From contig CP150570.1 of assembly GCA_049487715.1 (NCBI GenBank), positions 62,001 to 126,000 on the forward strand: a stretch of DNA of 64,000 nt. Reading direction: 5' to 3'. The number at the start of each line of letters is the position of its first letter. The stretch's first letter is position 1. This stretch comes from Pycnococcus provasolii (taxonomy: Eukaryota; Chlorophyta; Pseudoscourfieldiophyceae; Pseudoscourfieldiales). This document shows positions 49,654 through 61,251 of this stretch, piece after piece. The notes below the pieces were generated by a model. The model did not search any database and had not been told where the DNA came from. It saw nothing but the letters and a program-made list of their open reading frames with translations. Both the position numbers and the translations under genes were made by a program.

Positions 49654-52600
49654 ATGGCGGAATCCTCTGACCGGTTCAGTCTGTTACTTTTAGAAGATGG
49701 CGAGTTCTTCTTCCGAGACTACACCATCAACCTCCTGCCGACAAATCGAGGCCAGCGCATAGCGGGACACCTCAAGGTGTGCTCCGCATCGCTCTTCTTC
49801 GTGCCGCGCAACCTACACGAACCCATATTTCGAATGCCGTACAAAACGATAAGCAAGCTCGAGCGAACGGAGCCGGCGTCAGAGGCGCAGAACACGGGAG
49901 ACGAGTACTTCGTCGTCGCATCCAACGAGAGGATGGACCTCAAGGCGGGGAACAGAAACGTGCCGTACATCAGACACACGGGAGACTTCAAGTTCAGGTT
50001 CTCGCTCGTCTACACCTCGCTCGGCGCCGTCCTGCCACGCATACAGGAACTGCACAGACTCACGCGCCTGGACGACGGAGAGCGACAGGCGAGGCTCGCC
50101 GTGCTAATCTCCGAGCACGAGCGAGCCGTGCAGTTCAACCCAGGCTGGTTCAGCTCGGCGGACGAGGAGGCTGTGGCGGAGTTTGAGGGTGCGCGCGTCA
50201 CGCCGCTGTGCAGCCAGCCAGGTCGCATCGTCATCTCGCAGCTGAGGCTGTACTTTCAGCCGTTCAACGTCGTCTCCAGCGCGCCGATCCTCGTGTACCC
50301 GCTCGTCGACGTGATCAGCGTCATGAAGCGAGACTACAACCTCGACGCCCTTGCCGTGGAGGTGTTCTTCAGCGAGACGAACAGCGTTTACCTGACGTTC
50401 CGGACGAGCGAAAGCCGCGAGCTCTTCTTCAAAACGCTGCTCGAGCAGCCGGCACTACAGCTCAAGAAGATCAAGTCGCGCGAGAGGTGGACGCGAGACT
50501 GGGTCGCCGGTCGCGTGTCCAACTTCGACTACCTCATGCACCTGAACCGCGAGGCTGACCGGAGCTTCAACGACCTCACGCAGTACCCCGTCTTCCCGTG
50601 GGTGCTGCAGGACTACACGAGCTCCACGCTCGACCTCAAGGACCCCGCGTCTTACCGCGACCTGTCCAAGCCCATCGGCGCGCTCAACCCGGACCGGCTC
50701 GAAGGGTTCCGCGACAGGTTCGACGAGATGGAGGAGATGGCGGAGGAAATGAGCGGCACGGGAATCGGCGGCGAGGGCGCCATGCCGCCGTTCATGTTCG
50801 GCACGCACTACTCCACGCCGGGATACGTCGTGTACTGGCTGCTCAGAAAAGCGCCGCAGCTCATGCTTCGCCTGCAGAACGGGCGGTTTGACATGCCCGA
50901 CCGCCTGCTGCACAACATACAGGAGACGTGGGAGGGTGTGATGACGATGTCCACGGACTTGAAGGAGCTCATACCCGAGTTCTACAATCCCGCGGCGGTC
51001 GGCTTCCTCGTGAACACCGAGGGACTCGACTTTGGAAACCTGCAGAGTGGCGAGCGCGTCGACGACGTCAAGCTGCCGCCGTGGGCCAAGGATGCGCACG
51101 ACTTCGTGCACAAGATGCGGCTCGCGCTCGAGAGCCCAATCGTGAGCGCTCGGCTGCACCAGTGGATCGACCTCATCTTCGGGAGCAAGCAGCGCGGCGA
51201 GCAGGCTCGCCGCAGCGACAACGTGTTTCACTACCTGACATATGACGACCTCGGCCGAAAGGAGCTCGAGAAGGTGAAAGATCCAGAGCTCCGACGCGCC
51301 ATCAAGCTGCAGATGTGTGAGTTTGGGCGTACGCCGAGGCAGCTCTTCACGAAGGCTCACCCGCGCAGGCGCGTTGGTGTGTACACGTCCGTGTTCGCGC
51401 CATGCTTTGGCCCCTCGGCGTCTGTCGGCTCCGCAGGTGGTTCGACAGGAAGCTTGGGCAGCGCGGCAGCCATAGGCGGGGACGACTACCAATTCCGACC
51501 CTCGGGCGTGTTTCATGGAGATCCGGAGGTTCCGAAGCTCTTGAAAAAGGCGGCGCGATCCGGAGTTTCGCCGTGGCTACTCGAGCAGCGAGAGTTAGCC
51601 GTCGAGGCGCTCGAGACACGTGCCGCCAGCCTTCCTGATAGCCTGGAGCTCGGATCGTACGCGCTTCTGCTGCCGATGCAGCGCCTCCTGCGCTCGAACC
51701 TGCCTCAGGACACGGCGCTCGCGAGCCGGGCGCTCAAGGCGCTCAGCGCTTGTCCGTTGAATCGCGAGAAGATTCTCGCCGCCGGATGCCTCGAGCCAAT
51801 CGTCGACTGTCTGTGTGGCGAGGACCCGATGTCGATCAACGCGTGTGCGGGCCTGGTCGCTCGGCTAGCGCTAGAGGAGCGAAGCGAGCTCCTCATGAAC
51901 TTCAACGTCTCCGCCATGGCAAGTCTTATTGAGATGATGCACGAGGGCGGCGATGCTCTGCGATTCACGGCGTGTTCCGCGCTCGCTCGTTTAGGCAAGA
52001 GCGACTGGAATCGCGTGCACGTTCTGCAGCTCGGCGGCCTGCCTCCGCTGGTCGCCTTGTTGCAGGCTAGGCACGCGCCCGTGCTCCGGCGTTGCGCTGC
52101 CGCTACTCTCGCCATCCTCGTGCAGGATGACGAGGCAAAGATGCAAATGGTGGAGCTCGGCGGTTTGTCGCTTTGTATCGAGATGTGCGAGGAGGCTGAT
52201 ACCGAGAACCAGATCGCGGCAGTTCACGTGCTCGCGGCGCTCTCAACGCTCGACCGCCTAAAGCTTGAGATCACCGCGCGCGGCGGGCTTCGGCTGCTCT
52301 GCGCGGCGGCGTGCTCGACGAACGAAGAGCTTCAGAAGACGGCGGCGAGCGCTCTTGCAAATCTTTGCTCCGACGCGGCAATCATCAACGTTGTCGTGCG
52401 TGAGGAGGGACTCTGGTCTGTGGTGCAGATGGCGCAGAGCCCGAGCCCTGAGGTGCAGCGCCACGCCGCACGTGCGTTCTGGCATTTGGCAGTTCACCAC
52501 GAGAACAAGCGGCACATCCTTGAGATGGGTGGCGTGCAGAGCCTACTGTTGCTTAGCCGACTTGGCGAGCGCAACCTTCAGGCCTGTTTGCTCGCTGAGG

Positions 52601-52929
52601 AAGCGTTACGCCGACTGTCCGAGGACGTGGAGGTGGCGCAGGAATTGGAGCGCGAGAAGGAGGCTGTCGACGGACCCTTGATCGTTGGTGGTGGGTTGGC
52701 ATCGCTGGTGCCCAACTCACCTCAACCAAATGTGGCGGTGAGAGGCACGCCCGGACAGGCATATCGAGCAGGAGTCGACACGCCGAGCACACGTGGCAAT
52801 GGAAGCCCAGGTCGAAAGCTGATCGAGTCGCCCCCAAGCCCATCATTCGCGCGCACCCCAACATTCGTGCAACGGCCAGATAATCTTGCGATGGCGCCAC
52901 TTGGCGTTGAGAGTCCGCCTGAAAACTGA
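49654..52929 (+). CDS. FAN/NSMAF-type BEACH protein with C-terminal armadillo repeats
   Basis: The frame opens at a GTG (49633); the first ATG is 49654 (ACCATGGCG), giving 1091 residues. Residues 1-270 match the GRAM/PH-BEACH part of FAN (NSMAF): RFSLLLLEDGEFFF, GHLKVCSASLFFVPRNL and LRLYFQPFNVVSSAPIL. The BEACH domain (about 275-572) has YLMHLNREADRSFNDLTQYP, FMFGTHYSTPGYVVYWLLRK, LQNGRFDMPDRLLHNIQETW and VKLPPWAKDAHDFVHKMRLA. FAN and most BEACH proteins end in WD40 repeats. Here residues about 680-995 are armadillo-like helices instead (LGGLPPLVALLQARHAPVLR, AASALANLCSDAAIINVVV). The tail is Ser/Pro-rich. BEACH proteins scaffold membrane traffic; the partner here is unknown. TGTAA lies at 52939-52943. 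Confidence 0.9.
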   Translation: MAESSDRFSLLLLEDGEFFFRDYTINLLPTNRGQRIAGHLKVCSASLFFVPRNLHEPIFRMPYKTISKLERTEPASEAQNTGDEYFVVASNERMDLKAGNRNVPYIRHTGDFKFRFSLVYTSLGAVLPRIQELHRLTRLDDGERQARLAVLISEHERAVQFNPGWFSSADEEAVAEFEGARVTPLCSQPGRIVISQLRLYFQPFNVVSSAPILVYPLVDVISVMKRDYNLDALAVEVFFSETNSVYLTFRTSESRELFFKTLLEQPALQLKKIKSRERWTRDWVAGRVSNFDYLMHLNREADRSFNDLTQYPVFPWVLQDYTSSTLDLKDPASYRDLSKPIGALNPDRLEGFRDRFDEMEEMAEEMSGTGIGGEGAMPPFMFGTHYSTPGYVVYWLLRKAPQLMLRLQNGRFDMPDRLLHNIQETWEGVMTMSTDLKELIPEFYNPAAVGFLVNTEGLDFGNLQSGERVDDVKLPPWAKDAHDFVHKMRLALESPIVSARLHQWIDLIFGSKQRGEQARRSDNVFHYLTYDDLGRKELEKVKDPELRRAIKLQMCEFGRTPRQLFTKAHPRRRVGVYTSVFAPCFGPSASVGSAGGSTGSLGSAAAIGGDDYQFRPSGVFHGDPEVPKLLKKAARSGVSPWLLEQRELAVEALETRAASLPDSLELGSYALLLPMQRLLRSNLPQDTALASRALKALSACPLNREKILAAGCLEPIVDCLCGEDPMSINACAGLVARLALEERSELLMNFNVSAMASLIEMMHEGGDALRFTACSALARLGKSDWNRVHVLQLGGLPPLVALLQARHAPVLRRCAAATLAILVQDDEAKMQMVELGGLSLCIEMCEEADTENQIAAVHVLAALSTLDRLKLEITARGGLRLLCAAACSTNEELQKTAASALANLCSDAAIINVVVREEGLWSVVQMAQSPSPEVQRHAARAFWHLAVHHENKRHILEMGGVQSLLLLSRLGERNLQACLLAEEALRRLSEDVEVAQELEREKEAVDGPLIVGGGLASLVPNSPQPNVAVRGTPGQAYRAGVDTPSTRGNGSPGRKLIESPPSPSFARTPTFVQRPDNLAMAPLGVESPPEN

Positions 52930-53140
52930 CTGTTGTGATGTAAAAATGAGACGTTCTGTTCTTTTCTTCAACTTCTTAGACGGCATTCTGTTCTTTTTAA
53001 AAAGTGACTAGCGCCATGCACAAAAACGCGCTGCTGAATGGCGCCGCTGAATGGACTGAATGGTGAATGGTGTGAATGGACGACCCTGTTGGACGAAGTA
53101 AACTCTATTACATTACGGAATGAGCGATCTTAGGTTTCGA

Positions 53141-55489
53141 TTACAAGTTGTCCAAGCCAACAAGGCTTGCAGCGCTGCGAGCACGTGTGCTCTGAGAATA
53201 ATTCACCAGAGCCTGGCCTGCGCGCTTTGCTCGACTCACCACCTCTCCGTCTGCATCGCGACTGAGAGAGGCAATGTGCAGAAAGAGCTGAGAGAGCACC
53301 TCATCGGGACGTACATCGGCGCCAGGCGCGCTGATGGCCACGGCATGATTCTGCACGAGAGCCGCAAATGCCTGTCGCACGCTCACCTTCTCGTGGCTGT
53401 CTGCACCGCCGCCATCCGCAAATGCGCTGAGCAGCTGCATGAGAGCGGCGTCGCTGTCCGCCTGCAAGTGCGTCTTGAGGGAAGTACTGCGGTGCATGTT
53501 GCATGCACATTTGAGGCTTGAGACAAGCGAACCGAGCGAACGCGTCGCCGCCTGTGCGGAGAGGCAGGCTAGCAAACTAAGCGCGGCGCCATTGCTCTCG
53601 CCATATAGCGCATCCACCACATGTGTGGGTGCCACAGCGAGCGCGAGGCGGAGCAAATCTACTGCCGGGAATGCAACCTGCGAAGGAAGCGACGTTGCCA
53701 AGGCGTGCAGCGCCTCTACGTCGGATGCCTGCAGAGACGTGCCGTCCGCGATGCGCTGCACAGCCTCGTCGACCACCGTCGAGATGGCCGTGCCACCTGC
53801 CAATTCGCCAAGCTTCTTCTTCATAAGAGGTGCCTTGGATGCATCCGCGTCGTAAAGAAGCATAGGAGGCAGGGACTGAGGCTGCGTTGCGGACAATCCC
53901 GCGGGGGCGGCTGATGGCACGTAAGCACCGCCTCCCGTGAATGGGTCGGCATTCATCATCGTCGCTTGTGGTGGCGGAGCGGCAGCGCCCGCGTTCTGTA
54001 GGATGAAGTCAACGATCTGCTCACGGTACGAGATCGGAAGGCCGTGCTCCGCGATGAATCGATCTGCGGCTGTGTAAACGTCGTCGCCCGCGTTGTACGG
54101 CAATTTCAGCGGCGGTGCACCGTCCGCCACGTCGACGTCAAACACAAAGTCGTACTCCACACCGTTAAAGCGCTGCTTGATTCCTCCACCACCACCACCA
54201 CCACCTCCTCCTCCTCCTCCTCCTCCTCCTGGGGCTGACACCACGGTTCCAATTTTTTCCCACCGACTTGCGGCGCCATCCCAAGTGTAGGCCACTCCCT
54301 CACTGCCCTCCTGCACTACCACTGTTTGCCCGTCACGCCCGGCGCTCTGCAGCACGGACCTGTCCTTGAGCGGTATGCCCTGCAGAGCTGCGGCGGCAGC
54401 AACATCACCACCGCCACCAGCACCGGCGCCACCGCCGCTAGAGCTAAGTGCCGCTTTCCGAGACGACAGAGCCTCTGCAAAGCCCGCTGCAACTTCATCT
54501 GGCGCCGCACGCTGAGCATCGACCGTCCACACACGCCCCACGGCGTCTCCGCATGCGGTGACAAGGTCTGGCATGTTACCACCACTTGGGAGGAATGTGA
54601 CACTCCAAATACACCCTGGATGCTCGAGTACCTGCAGGCAAGCGCCCGTTTCTCCATCCCAAACACGGCACGTTTCATCCTCTGAGCCAGTAGCCACTAT
54701 GGTCTTGGAAGATGCGTTGGTTATCGCGGAAATGCTGTACACGAGTGCCGTGTGGCCGTTGCCAACGACGGAGCACTGGCCAGAGAGTGACCAACGCCGC
54801 CACGTCGTGTCGTGCGAGGAGCTGAACACGGCGTTTCCGCAGACGCACAGCCCGCGCACCGTGTCACTGTGTCCTGTGATGGTCATCGCGCACGTTCCGT
54901 CGCGCCAAACCTTGATGGATTTGTCTCCCGAACCGCTGAGAATGGCCGGCGAGCCACCTCCGAGCAAGGACGCGGGAACGAACGCCACGCACAGCACAGG
55001 CCCGTCGTGCGCGCCAACTTCGACGCTATTTGCGAGGTAGTTTGGCGCAGGCCAGCGTCTCACGGTGCCGTCAAGACTCCCGCTGTATATATCACCCGTC
55101 TCTGTGTCCACAGCCAAGCTCGTCAACTGAAGTTTGTGTGCGTGCAGTTCGCTTGCCGGGTCCGTAAGCGTTGGCGTCCACAGGATGATTTTGGAGTCGC
55201 GGCTTCCGGTCACGACAACCCCGTTTGAAAATCGCGCATCAGAGGCTAGCGCGGCGCACGGCGGCACGTATGCGACTGCTGACACGAAGTCGTTGTGTCC
55301 CACAAATGTCTGCGTTTGCGCGAAGACGTTGCTTGAGCTGCCAGAGCATTGCCAGAGCTTGGCGGTTTTATCGCGCGAGCCCGTGACGACCGCCAGCGAG
55401 CCGCCGCCAGTGAGCGGCGCGAGCGCGCGCACGTCGTCCTGGTGTCCGAGCAGCGCGGCGCACAGCGCGTACGACAACGACTCCGACAT
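53141..55489 (-). CDS. PLAA: PLAA/Doa1 (Ufd3): WD40-PFU-PUL ubiquitin-binding Cdc48 cofactor
   Basis: A 782-residue protein from the ATG at 55489. WD40 repeats occupy about 1-310, beginning LLGHQDDVRALAPLTGGGSL and SRDKTAKLWQ. The PFU domain (about 375-480) includes YTWDGAASRWEKIGTVVS and KQRFNGVEYDFVFDVDV, interrupted by a poly-Gly run of 16 encoded by trinucleotide repeats (54182-54231). The PUL domain (about 540-782) is Ala/Leu-rich and helical. Doa1/PLAA binds ubiquitin through PFU and Cdc48/p97 through PUL, and acts in ubiquitin-dependent protein turnover. TTACA at 53108-53112 gives a minus-strand TGTAA just downstream. Confidence 0.92.
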   Translation of the reverse strand: MSESLSYALCAALLGHQDDVRALAPLTGGGSLAVVTGSRDKTAKLWQCSGSSSNVFAQTQTFVGHNDFVSAVAYVPPCAALASDARFSNGVVVTGSRDSKIILWTPTLTDPASELHAHKLQLTSLAVDTETGDIYSGSLDGTVRRWPAPNYLANSVEVGAHDGPVLCVAFVPASLLGGGSPAILSGSGDKSIKVWRDGTCAMTITGHSDTVRGLCVCGNAVFSSSHDTTWRRWSLSGQCSVVGNGHTALVYSISAITNASSKTIVATGSEDETCRVWDGETGACLQVLEHPGCIWSVTFLPSGGNMPDLVTACGDAVGRVWTVDAQRAAPDEVAAGFAEALSSRKAALSSSGGGAGAGGGGDVAAAAALQGIPLKDRSVLQSAGRDGQTVVVQEGSEGVAYTWDGAASRWEKIGTVVSAPGGGGGGGGGGGGGGGGIKQRFNGVEYDFVFDVDVADGAPPLKLPYNAGDDVYTAADRFIAEHGLPISYREQIVDFILQNAGAAAPPPQATMMNADPFTGGGAYVPSAAPAGLSATQPQSLPPMLLYDADASKAPLMKKKLGELAGGTAISTVVDEAVQRIADGTSLQASDVEALHALATSLPSQVAFPAVDLLRLALAVAPTHVVDALYGESNGAALSLLACLSAQAATRSLGSLVSSLKCACNMHRSTSLKTHLQADSDAALMQLLSAFADGGGADSHEKVSVRQAFAALVQNHAVAISAPGADVRPDEVLSQLFLHIASLSRDADGEVVSRAKRAGQALVNYSQSTRARSAASLVGLDNL

Positions 55490-55783
55490 GACAGCGAAAG
55501 AAAAGTGAAAGTGAGAGGGGGGAAATCCCTAAAAATCACAGGGAAGTCAGAAATCACAGAGAGGCTCAAATAAGTCGATGTTTTAAGTCGGATTTGATGG
55601 AATCTCCTTCATCTTAGAGTGGTGATTTATTACCGTCCTTGATGGAAAATCATCCCGCAGTAACCTACCTGGTGAGTGGGTGGGTACAGTGGGTGGATTC
55701 GAAAAGTGTTTGACATGTGGTGGTGGGTGCGAATTTATTTATACACGTGTTGTTGTTGTCTTCGCAACTCGAAAAATTAAAAA

Positions 55784-55825
55784 GAGAGCTCTGGAGAGAG
55801 AAGTAGGTGGTGTTAAAATAACACC
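55784..55825 (-). terminator. histone 3' hairpin and downstream block, H4 copy 1
   Basis: On the transcribed strand GGTGTTATTTTAACACC (55825-55809) lies about 70 bases after the H4 stop, preceded by ACT and followed by ACCTACTT and then CTCTCTCCAGAGCTCTC (55800-55784). It can form a 6-bp stem with a five-base loop, or 7 bp with a TTT loop. Confidence 0.85.
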
Positions 55826-55895
55826 AGTTTGTTTTTGTTTGTTTTTTCTGGTCTTGTGATCTTGTCGGTCTTCTCGAGCTGCTAGGCGAAAGCGC

Positions 55896-56534
<639 letters not shown>

Positions 56535-56930
56535 ATGTCTGGACGTGGAAAGGGCAAGACCGCAAAGAAGGCTGTGACGAAGTCCGCGAAGGCGGGACTT
56601 CAGTTCCCGGTGGGCCGTGTCGCCCGCTACTTGCGCGTGGGCAAGTACGCAACGCGCATCGGCGCCGGCGCCCCGGTGTACCTCGCCGCGGTGATGGAGT
56701 ACCTCGCTGCTGAGGTGCTCGAGCTCGCGGGCAACGCGTCGCGCGACAACAAGAAGACGCGCATCATCCCGCGCCACATCCAGCTTGCCGTGCGCAACGA
56801 CGAGGAGCTGTCGAAGCTGCTCGCGAACACGACGATTGCTAACGGCGGTGTTCTTCCGAACATCCACTCGGTGCTCCTACCCAAGAAGTCGAAGAAGGGC
56901 ACGTCTGGCTCGGTGAGCCAGGACTTCTAG
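56535..56930 (+). CDS. H2AX: histone H2A.X
   Basis: 131 residues from the ATG at 56535 (ACGATGTCTGG). The core matches H2A ([39 protein letters not shown]). The C-terminus ends SVSQDF, the SQ-(E/D)-hydrophobic motif phosphorylated on Ser at DNA double-strand breaks in H2A.X. It lacks the histone 3' hairpin; TGTAA (56980-56984) lies 50 bases after the stop, so its mRNA is probably polyadenylated, as expected for a variant made outside S phase. Confidence 0.97.
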   Translation: MSGRGKGKTAKKAVTKSAKAGLQFPVGRVARYLRVGKYATRIGAGAPVYLAAVMEYLAAEVLELAGNASRDNKKTRIIPRHIQLAVRNDEELSKLLANTTIANGGVLPNIHSVLLPKKSKKGTSGSVSQDF

Positions 56931-57290
56931 ATTGCTTTAGGAGTGCGTGTTATGCTGTGAGAGCAGTGTGATAAGAAACTGTAACCAATACGAATATTTT
57001 TCAAAGGTTTTCACACGACAGAACTACAGAAGTTTTGTATTATGTGTAGTGCACACGAATGCTTTATCAGAAAGGTCATAACCACAGAACTACCACACCT
57101 TTTACTAAGCAAGTTTAACATCAATACACTCGCCACAGAAATAGATCAGTATAAACGCGAGTTCAAGTACCGAACCGTAGCTCTATTGGAGGACTGTACA
57201 ATCCTCCCATTTACAAGAAGTACTGACCCATCAAAGTGAAAAGTTCTATACAAATCAAGTAAGCGCAAAGCAGAAAGACAAAGTAGGAAG

Positions 57291-57331
57291 AGAGCTCTGG
57301 AGAGAGAAGTAGGTGGTGTTAAAATAACACC
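57291..57331 (-). terminator. histone 3' hairpin and downstream block, H2A
   Basis: GGTGTTATTTTAACACC on the minus strand (57331-57315) lies about 72 bases after the H2A stop, followed by ACCTACTT and CTCTCTCCAGAGCTCT (57306-57291). It matches the H4 element. Confidence 0.85.
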
Positions 57332-57402
57332 AGTTTTGTTTTTGTTTTTATTTGATTTTCTGGTCTTGTGTTGTCTCGAACCGAAGGTTAAGCACAAAAT
57401 GC

Positions 57403-57774
57403 TTACTCGGACTTCTTCGACTTCTTGGGCAGGAGCACCGAGTGGATGTTCGGCAGAACTCCGCCAGCGGCGATCGTCGTGTTCGCGAGCAGCTTCGACA
57501 GCTCCTCGTCGTTGCGCACGGCGAGCTGGATGTGGCGCGGGATGATGCGCGTCTTCTTGTTGTCACGCGACGCGTTGCCCGCGAGCTCGAGCACCTCAGC
57601 AGCGAGGTACTCCATCACCGCGGCGAGGTACACCGGGGCGCCGGCGCCGATGCGCGTCGCGTACTTGCCCACGCGCAAGTAGCGGGCGACACGGCCCACC
57701 GGGAACTGAAGTCCCGCCTTCGCGGACTTCGTCACAGCCTTCTTTGCGGTCTTGCCCTTTCCACGTCCAGACAT
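57403..57774 (-). CDS. H2A: histone H2A (canonical)
   Basis: 123 residues from the ATG at 57774. It is nearly identical to the neighbouring H2A.X through the core (one N/A change in TTIAAGGV) but ends KKSKKSE without the SQ motif. It forms a divergent pair with H2B (58002), and the dimer partners thus share one promoter. The 3' hairpin is present. The longer upstream frame to 57993 is 5' UTR and promoter sequence. Confidence 0.98.
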   Translation of the reverse strand: MSGRGKGKTAKKAVTKSAKAGLQFPVGRVARYLRVGKYATRIGAGAPVYLAAVMEYLAAEVLELAGNASRDNKKTRIIPRHIQLAVRNDEELSKLLANTTIAAGGVLPNIHSVLLPKKSKKSE

Positions 57775-58001
57775 GGTAGTTTGTTGTTGAGAATGACAGG
57801 CGGGGAGGCGGGGAAGAGGCACCCGAGGGGGGGGGCCGGGGCGCGATCCGGGGCGCGATCCGAGGGGCGAGAGGGATTTGAAAAAAAACACAACTCGCGA
57901 GTTCGGATCGCGCCCCGGATCGCGCCCCGCGCGCCAGGCGCGCCCCGGAGGGGGCTGCTCCTTCCCGCCCGCCGAGCTCACCATTCTCAACAACAGACAA
58001 C
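57775..58001. promoter_or_regulatory. bidirectional histone promoter H2A/H2B with 25-bp inverted repeat
   Basis: 57838-57862 (two GGGGCGCGATCC units plus G) is a perfect inverted copy of 57904-57928, with a 41-base spacer containing AACTCGCGAGTT. Inr-like TCATTCTCAA lies on the minus strand (57788-57797) for H2A and CCATTCTCAA (57981-57990) for H2B. The region is nearly symmetrical. Confidence 0.7.
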
Positions 58002-58370
58002 ATGCCCCCGAAAAAGGCCGATAAGAAGCCCGCGAAGAAGACCACGGCGAAGAAGACCGTCGGCAAGGATGGAAAGGTGAAGCGCAAGGCGAAGGTGGAG
58101 ACGTACAAGATCTACATCTACAAGGTGCTGAAGCAGGTTCACCCCGACACGGGCATCTCGTCCAAGGCTATGTCCATCATGAACTCGTTCATCAACGACA
58201 TCTTCGACAAGATTGCCGGCGAGGCTGCGAAGCTTGCGCGCTACAACAAGAAGCCTACGATCACGTCGCGCGAGATCCAGACGTCCGTGCGCCTGATTCT
58301 GCCTGGCGAGCTCGCGAAGCACGCCGTGTCTGAGGGCACGAAGGCTGTGACGAAGTTCACGAGCTCGTAA
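58002..58370 (+). CDS. H2B: histone H2B (copy 1)
   Basis: 122 residues beginning [18 protein letters not shown], with core [20 protein letters not shown] and C-terminus [19 protein letters not shown], standard for H2B, including the Lys in AVTKF that is ubiquitinated in other species. It is divergent from H2A. The 3' hairpin lies 100 bases after the stop. The protein is identical to copy 2 at 60625. Confidence 0.99.
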   Translation: MPPKKADKKPAKKTTAKKTVGKDGKVKRKAKVETYKIYIYKVLKQVHPDTGISSKAMSIMNSFINDIFDKIAGEAAKLARYNKKPTITSREIQTSVRLILPGELAKHAVSEGTKAVTKFTSS

Positions 58371-58470
58371 GTTCGCACTCCTGCCAAAGGAGTGGAGCTG
58401 ACGGGTGAGCTTGACTGACAGCTTCGGCTGAAGTCCTCGAAAAGAACAAAAAAAAACAAAAACCAAAACT

Positions 58471-58514
58471 GGTGTTATTTTAACACCACCTACTCCTCTC
58501 TCCAGAGCTCTCTC
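58471..58514 (+). terminator. histone 3' hairpin and downstream block, H2B copy 1
   Basis: GGTGTTATTTTAACACC at 58471-58487, then ACCTACTC and CTCTCTCCAGAGCTCTCTC (58495-58513). Poly-T follows. The upstream flank is AAAACT. Confidence 0.87.
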
Positions 58515-58710
58515 TTTTTTTTTGCTTTGTACGTTTAAAATATTTGAAATGATAAAGAGCTGTTGCGTTGCAACGTGGTGGGTTTGGCTGGTTGGCTGGC
58601 TGGTGAGAAGGTGACGGCAGCAGAGCGCGTTGCGACTTGCTACAGCCGGCGGTACTTACGTGTGTACATCAAAAGGATACATGACTCTCTTTACAAACAC
58701 AAAACCATAC

Positions 58711-59616
58711 TCAAAGTCTGCTTGTCGCACCAGCGAGCACACGCTGTGACGCCGCACCAAGCGCCTCGCTGATGGTGGACATGAGAGGCAGCGTTGTCTC
58801 CGGTATTCCGTGCGTGATATCGAACTGCGTCAGCGCGCCTTGCTCTCGGTAGTACTCTTGCACAGGCTGTCCTTGTGCTTCGAAAATAGCAAGGCGACGG
58901 CGTATCACCGCCTCGTCTGTGTCGTCCGCGCGCGCGTGCAGGTCGCACGTGGTGTCGAAGCGTTGCAGAAACGACGCGGCGCTGCTAGCCTCAGCGTCTG
59001 GGTACAGTCGTGCATGCGGGGTTGCAGGAGTCGTCGATGCCGACGTGTCGTCCGACGCCGAGCAGCGCTGCGGCGGCGCGAGCGCAGGCAGTTCCACGCG
59101 CGGCATACCCGCGCTGTCGTCCAGGCGCACGTCTGCGACGTTGCACGCCTTCCCGCAGGCTTGACACACCCTCCTGCCCAGGCACTTTGCCACCAGCGCG
59201 GTCTCATCAAGCGTCAGCAGAACGGCGACAGGCACGGCGACATCAAACGGCGGCGTGTTCAGCAGCTTCGCCTGCCGCAGCGTTCGAGGGAACCCGTCAA
59301 GCACGACGGAGCGCGCCTCGCGCTCCAAGTCAGCGTGCAGCAGGCGCGTCACGTCCTCGTCAGGAAGCAGCTCGCCCGTCGACGCCGCTTCGGGCGCGTG
59401 TCGTCGTAGAATGTCCCCCATCACGACGTGTCTCAAGCCGAGCAGCCGAGCCGCCAACGACGCGTACGTGCCCTTTCCCACACCCGGCGCTCCAAGAAAG
59501 ACGACAGCGACGTGCTTGTGAGTGCGCTCTATCGCGCGCAGGTGCTTGCGCGCAGCCTCCGCGACGGAGCGCGCCTCCCGCTGTGCACGCGCCGCGGTAT
59601 GCTGCCAGAGCACCAT
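58711..59616 (-). CDS. adenylate kinase family protein
   Basis: The long frame runs into the H3 region, but the first credible ATG is 59616 (CACATGGTG), giving 301 residues. P-loop GAPGVGKGTYASLAARLLG is at about 44, followed by HVVMGDILRRH and the AMP-binding region VVLDGFPRTLRQA. The LID begins CLGRRVCQACGKACN, carrying Cys residues as in zinc-type lids, and is longer than usual, with Ser/Ala insertions. RADDTDEAVIRRRLAIFEAQ is typical. It interconverts ATP and AMP with ADP. The basic N-terminus of about 40 residues may be an organellar targeting peptide. It sits inside the histone cluster but lacks the histone hairpin; TTACA (58691-58695) supplies TGTAA. Confidence 0.88.
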   Translation of the reverse strand: MVLWQHTAARAQREARSVAEAARKHLRAIERTHKHVAVVFLGAPGVGKGTYASLAARLLGLRHVVMGDILRRHAPEAASTGELLPDEDVTRLLHADLEREARSVVLDGFPRTLRQAKLLNTPPFDVAVPVAVLLTLDETALVAKCLGRRVCQACGKACNVADVRLDDSAGMPRVELPALAPPQRCSASDDTSASTTPATPHARLYPDAEASSAASFLQRFDTTCDLHARADDTDEAVIRRRLAIFEAQGQPVQEYYREQGALTQFDITHGIPETTLPLMSTISEALGAASQRVLAGATSRL

Positions 59617-59851
59617 GTGGGTTGGGAATGATGGACGGGGAACCCGAACGAAGAAGGGTGTGACGTGGAGGGAGTAATAAATATGTGTAACAACAACAAC
59701 AAAGAAAGCCGCATCAAGCACCGCTTCGCTGCATCTGTCTGTAGTGCGTTGGCACTTTACACAAAGTCTCCTCCCTAACAACAACGCACCCGCAAGACCC
59801 TTGTTATTACAAAAGTAAACAAGCAAAAAGACAAAGCACGAAGAAGAGAGT

Positions 59852-59886
59852 TTGAAGGAGAGGTTGAGTGGTGTTAAAATAACACC
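59852..59886 (-). terminator. histone 3' hairpin, H3
   Basis: GGTGTTATTTTAACACC on the minus strand (59886-59870), 68 bases after the H3 stop. The downstream block is degenerate here: ACTCAACCTCTCCTTCAAAC instead of CTCTCTCCAGAGCTC. Confidence 0.85.
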
Positions 59887-59953
59887 AGTTTTTTTTGGTT
59901 TCTTTTTGTGTGTTTCAAGTCTTGACTTCAGTTGTGACACTGAGCGAAGGTGC

Positions 59954-60993
<1,040 letters not shown>

Positions 60994-61251
60994 GAAGAGT
61001 GTGTGTGTGAATAAGTGTTTTCTCTTTCTTGACCTGTTTGTAACGCTACTATTTCTAAGATACGTTGAGAGCGGTCCTGGTCATAATTCATAAGTGTGGT
61101 ATGTATGTGTATGTAGTCTCTTACGTTGGGCTGTTGAGTGTGTGGTGATGGTTGGGATATATATTGGATATTGTGGAAAGATTGGGTATCAACCATGACA
61201 TGTCGAGGAGAATGTAACAGGCGCATGTCTCTCTTGGACGTACGGCAACGC

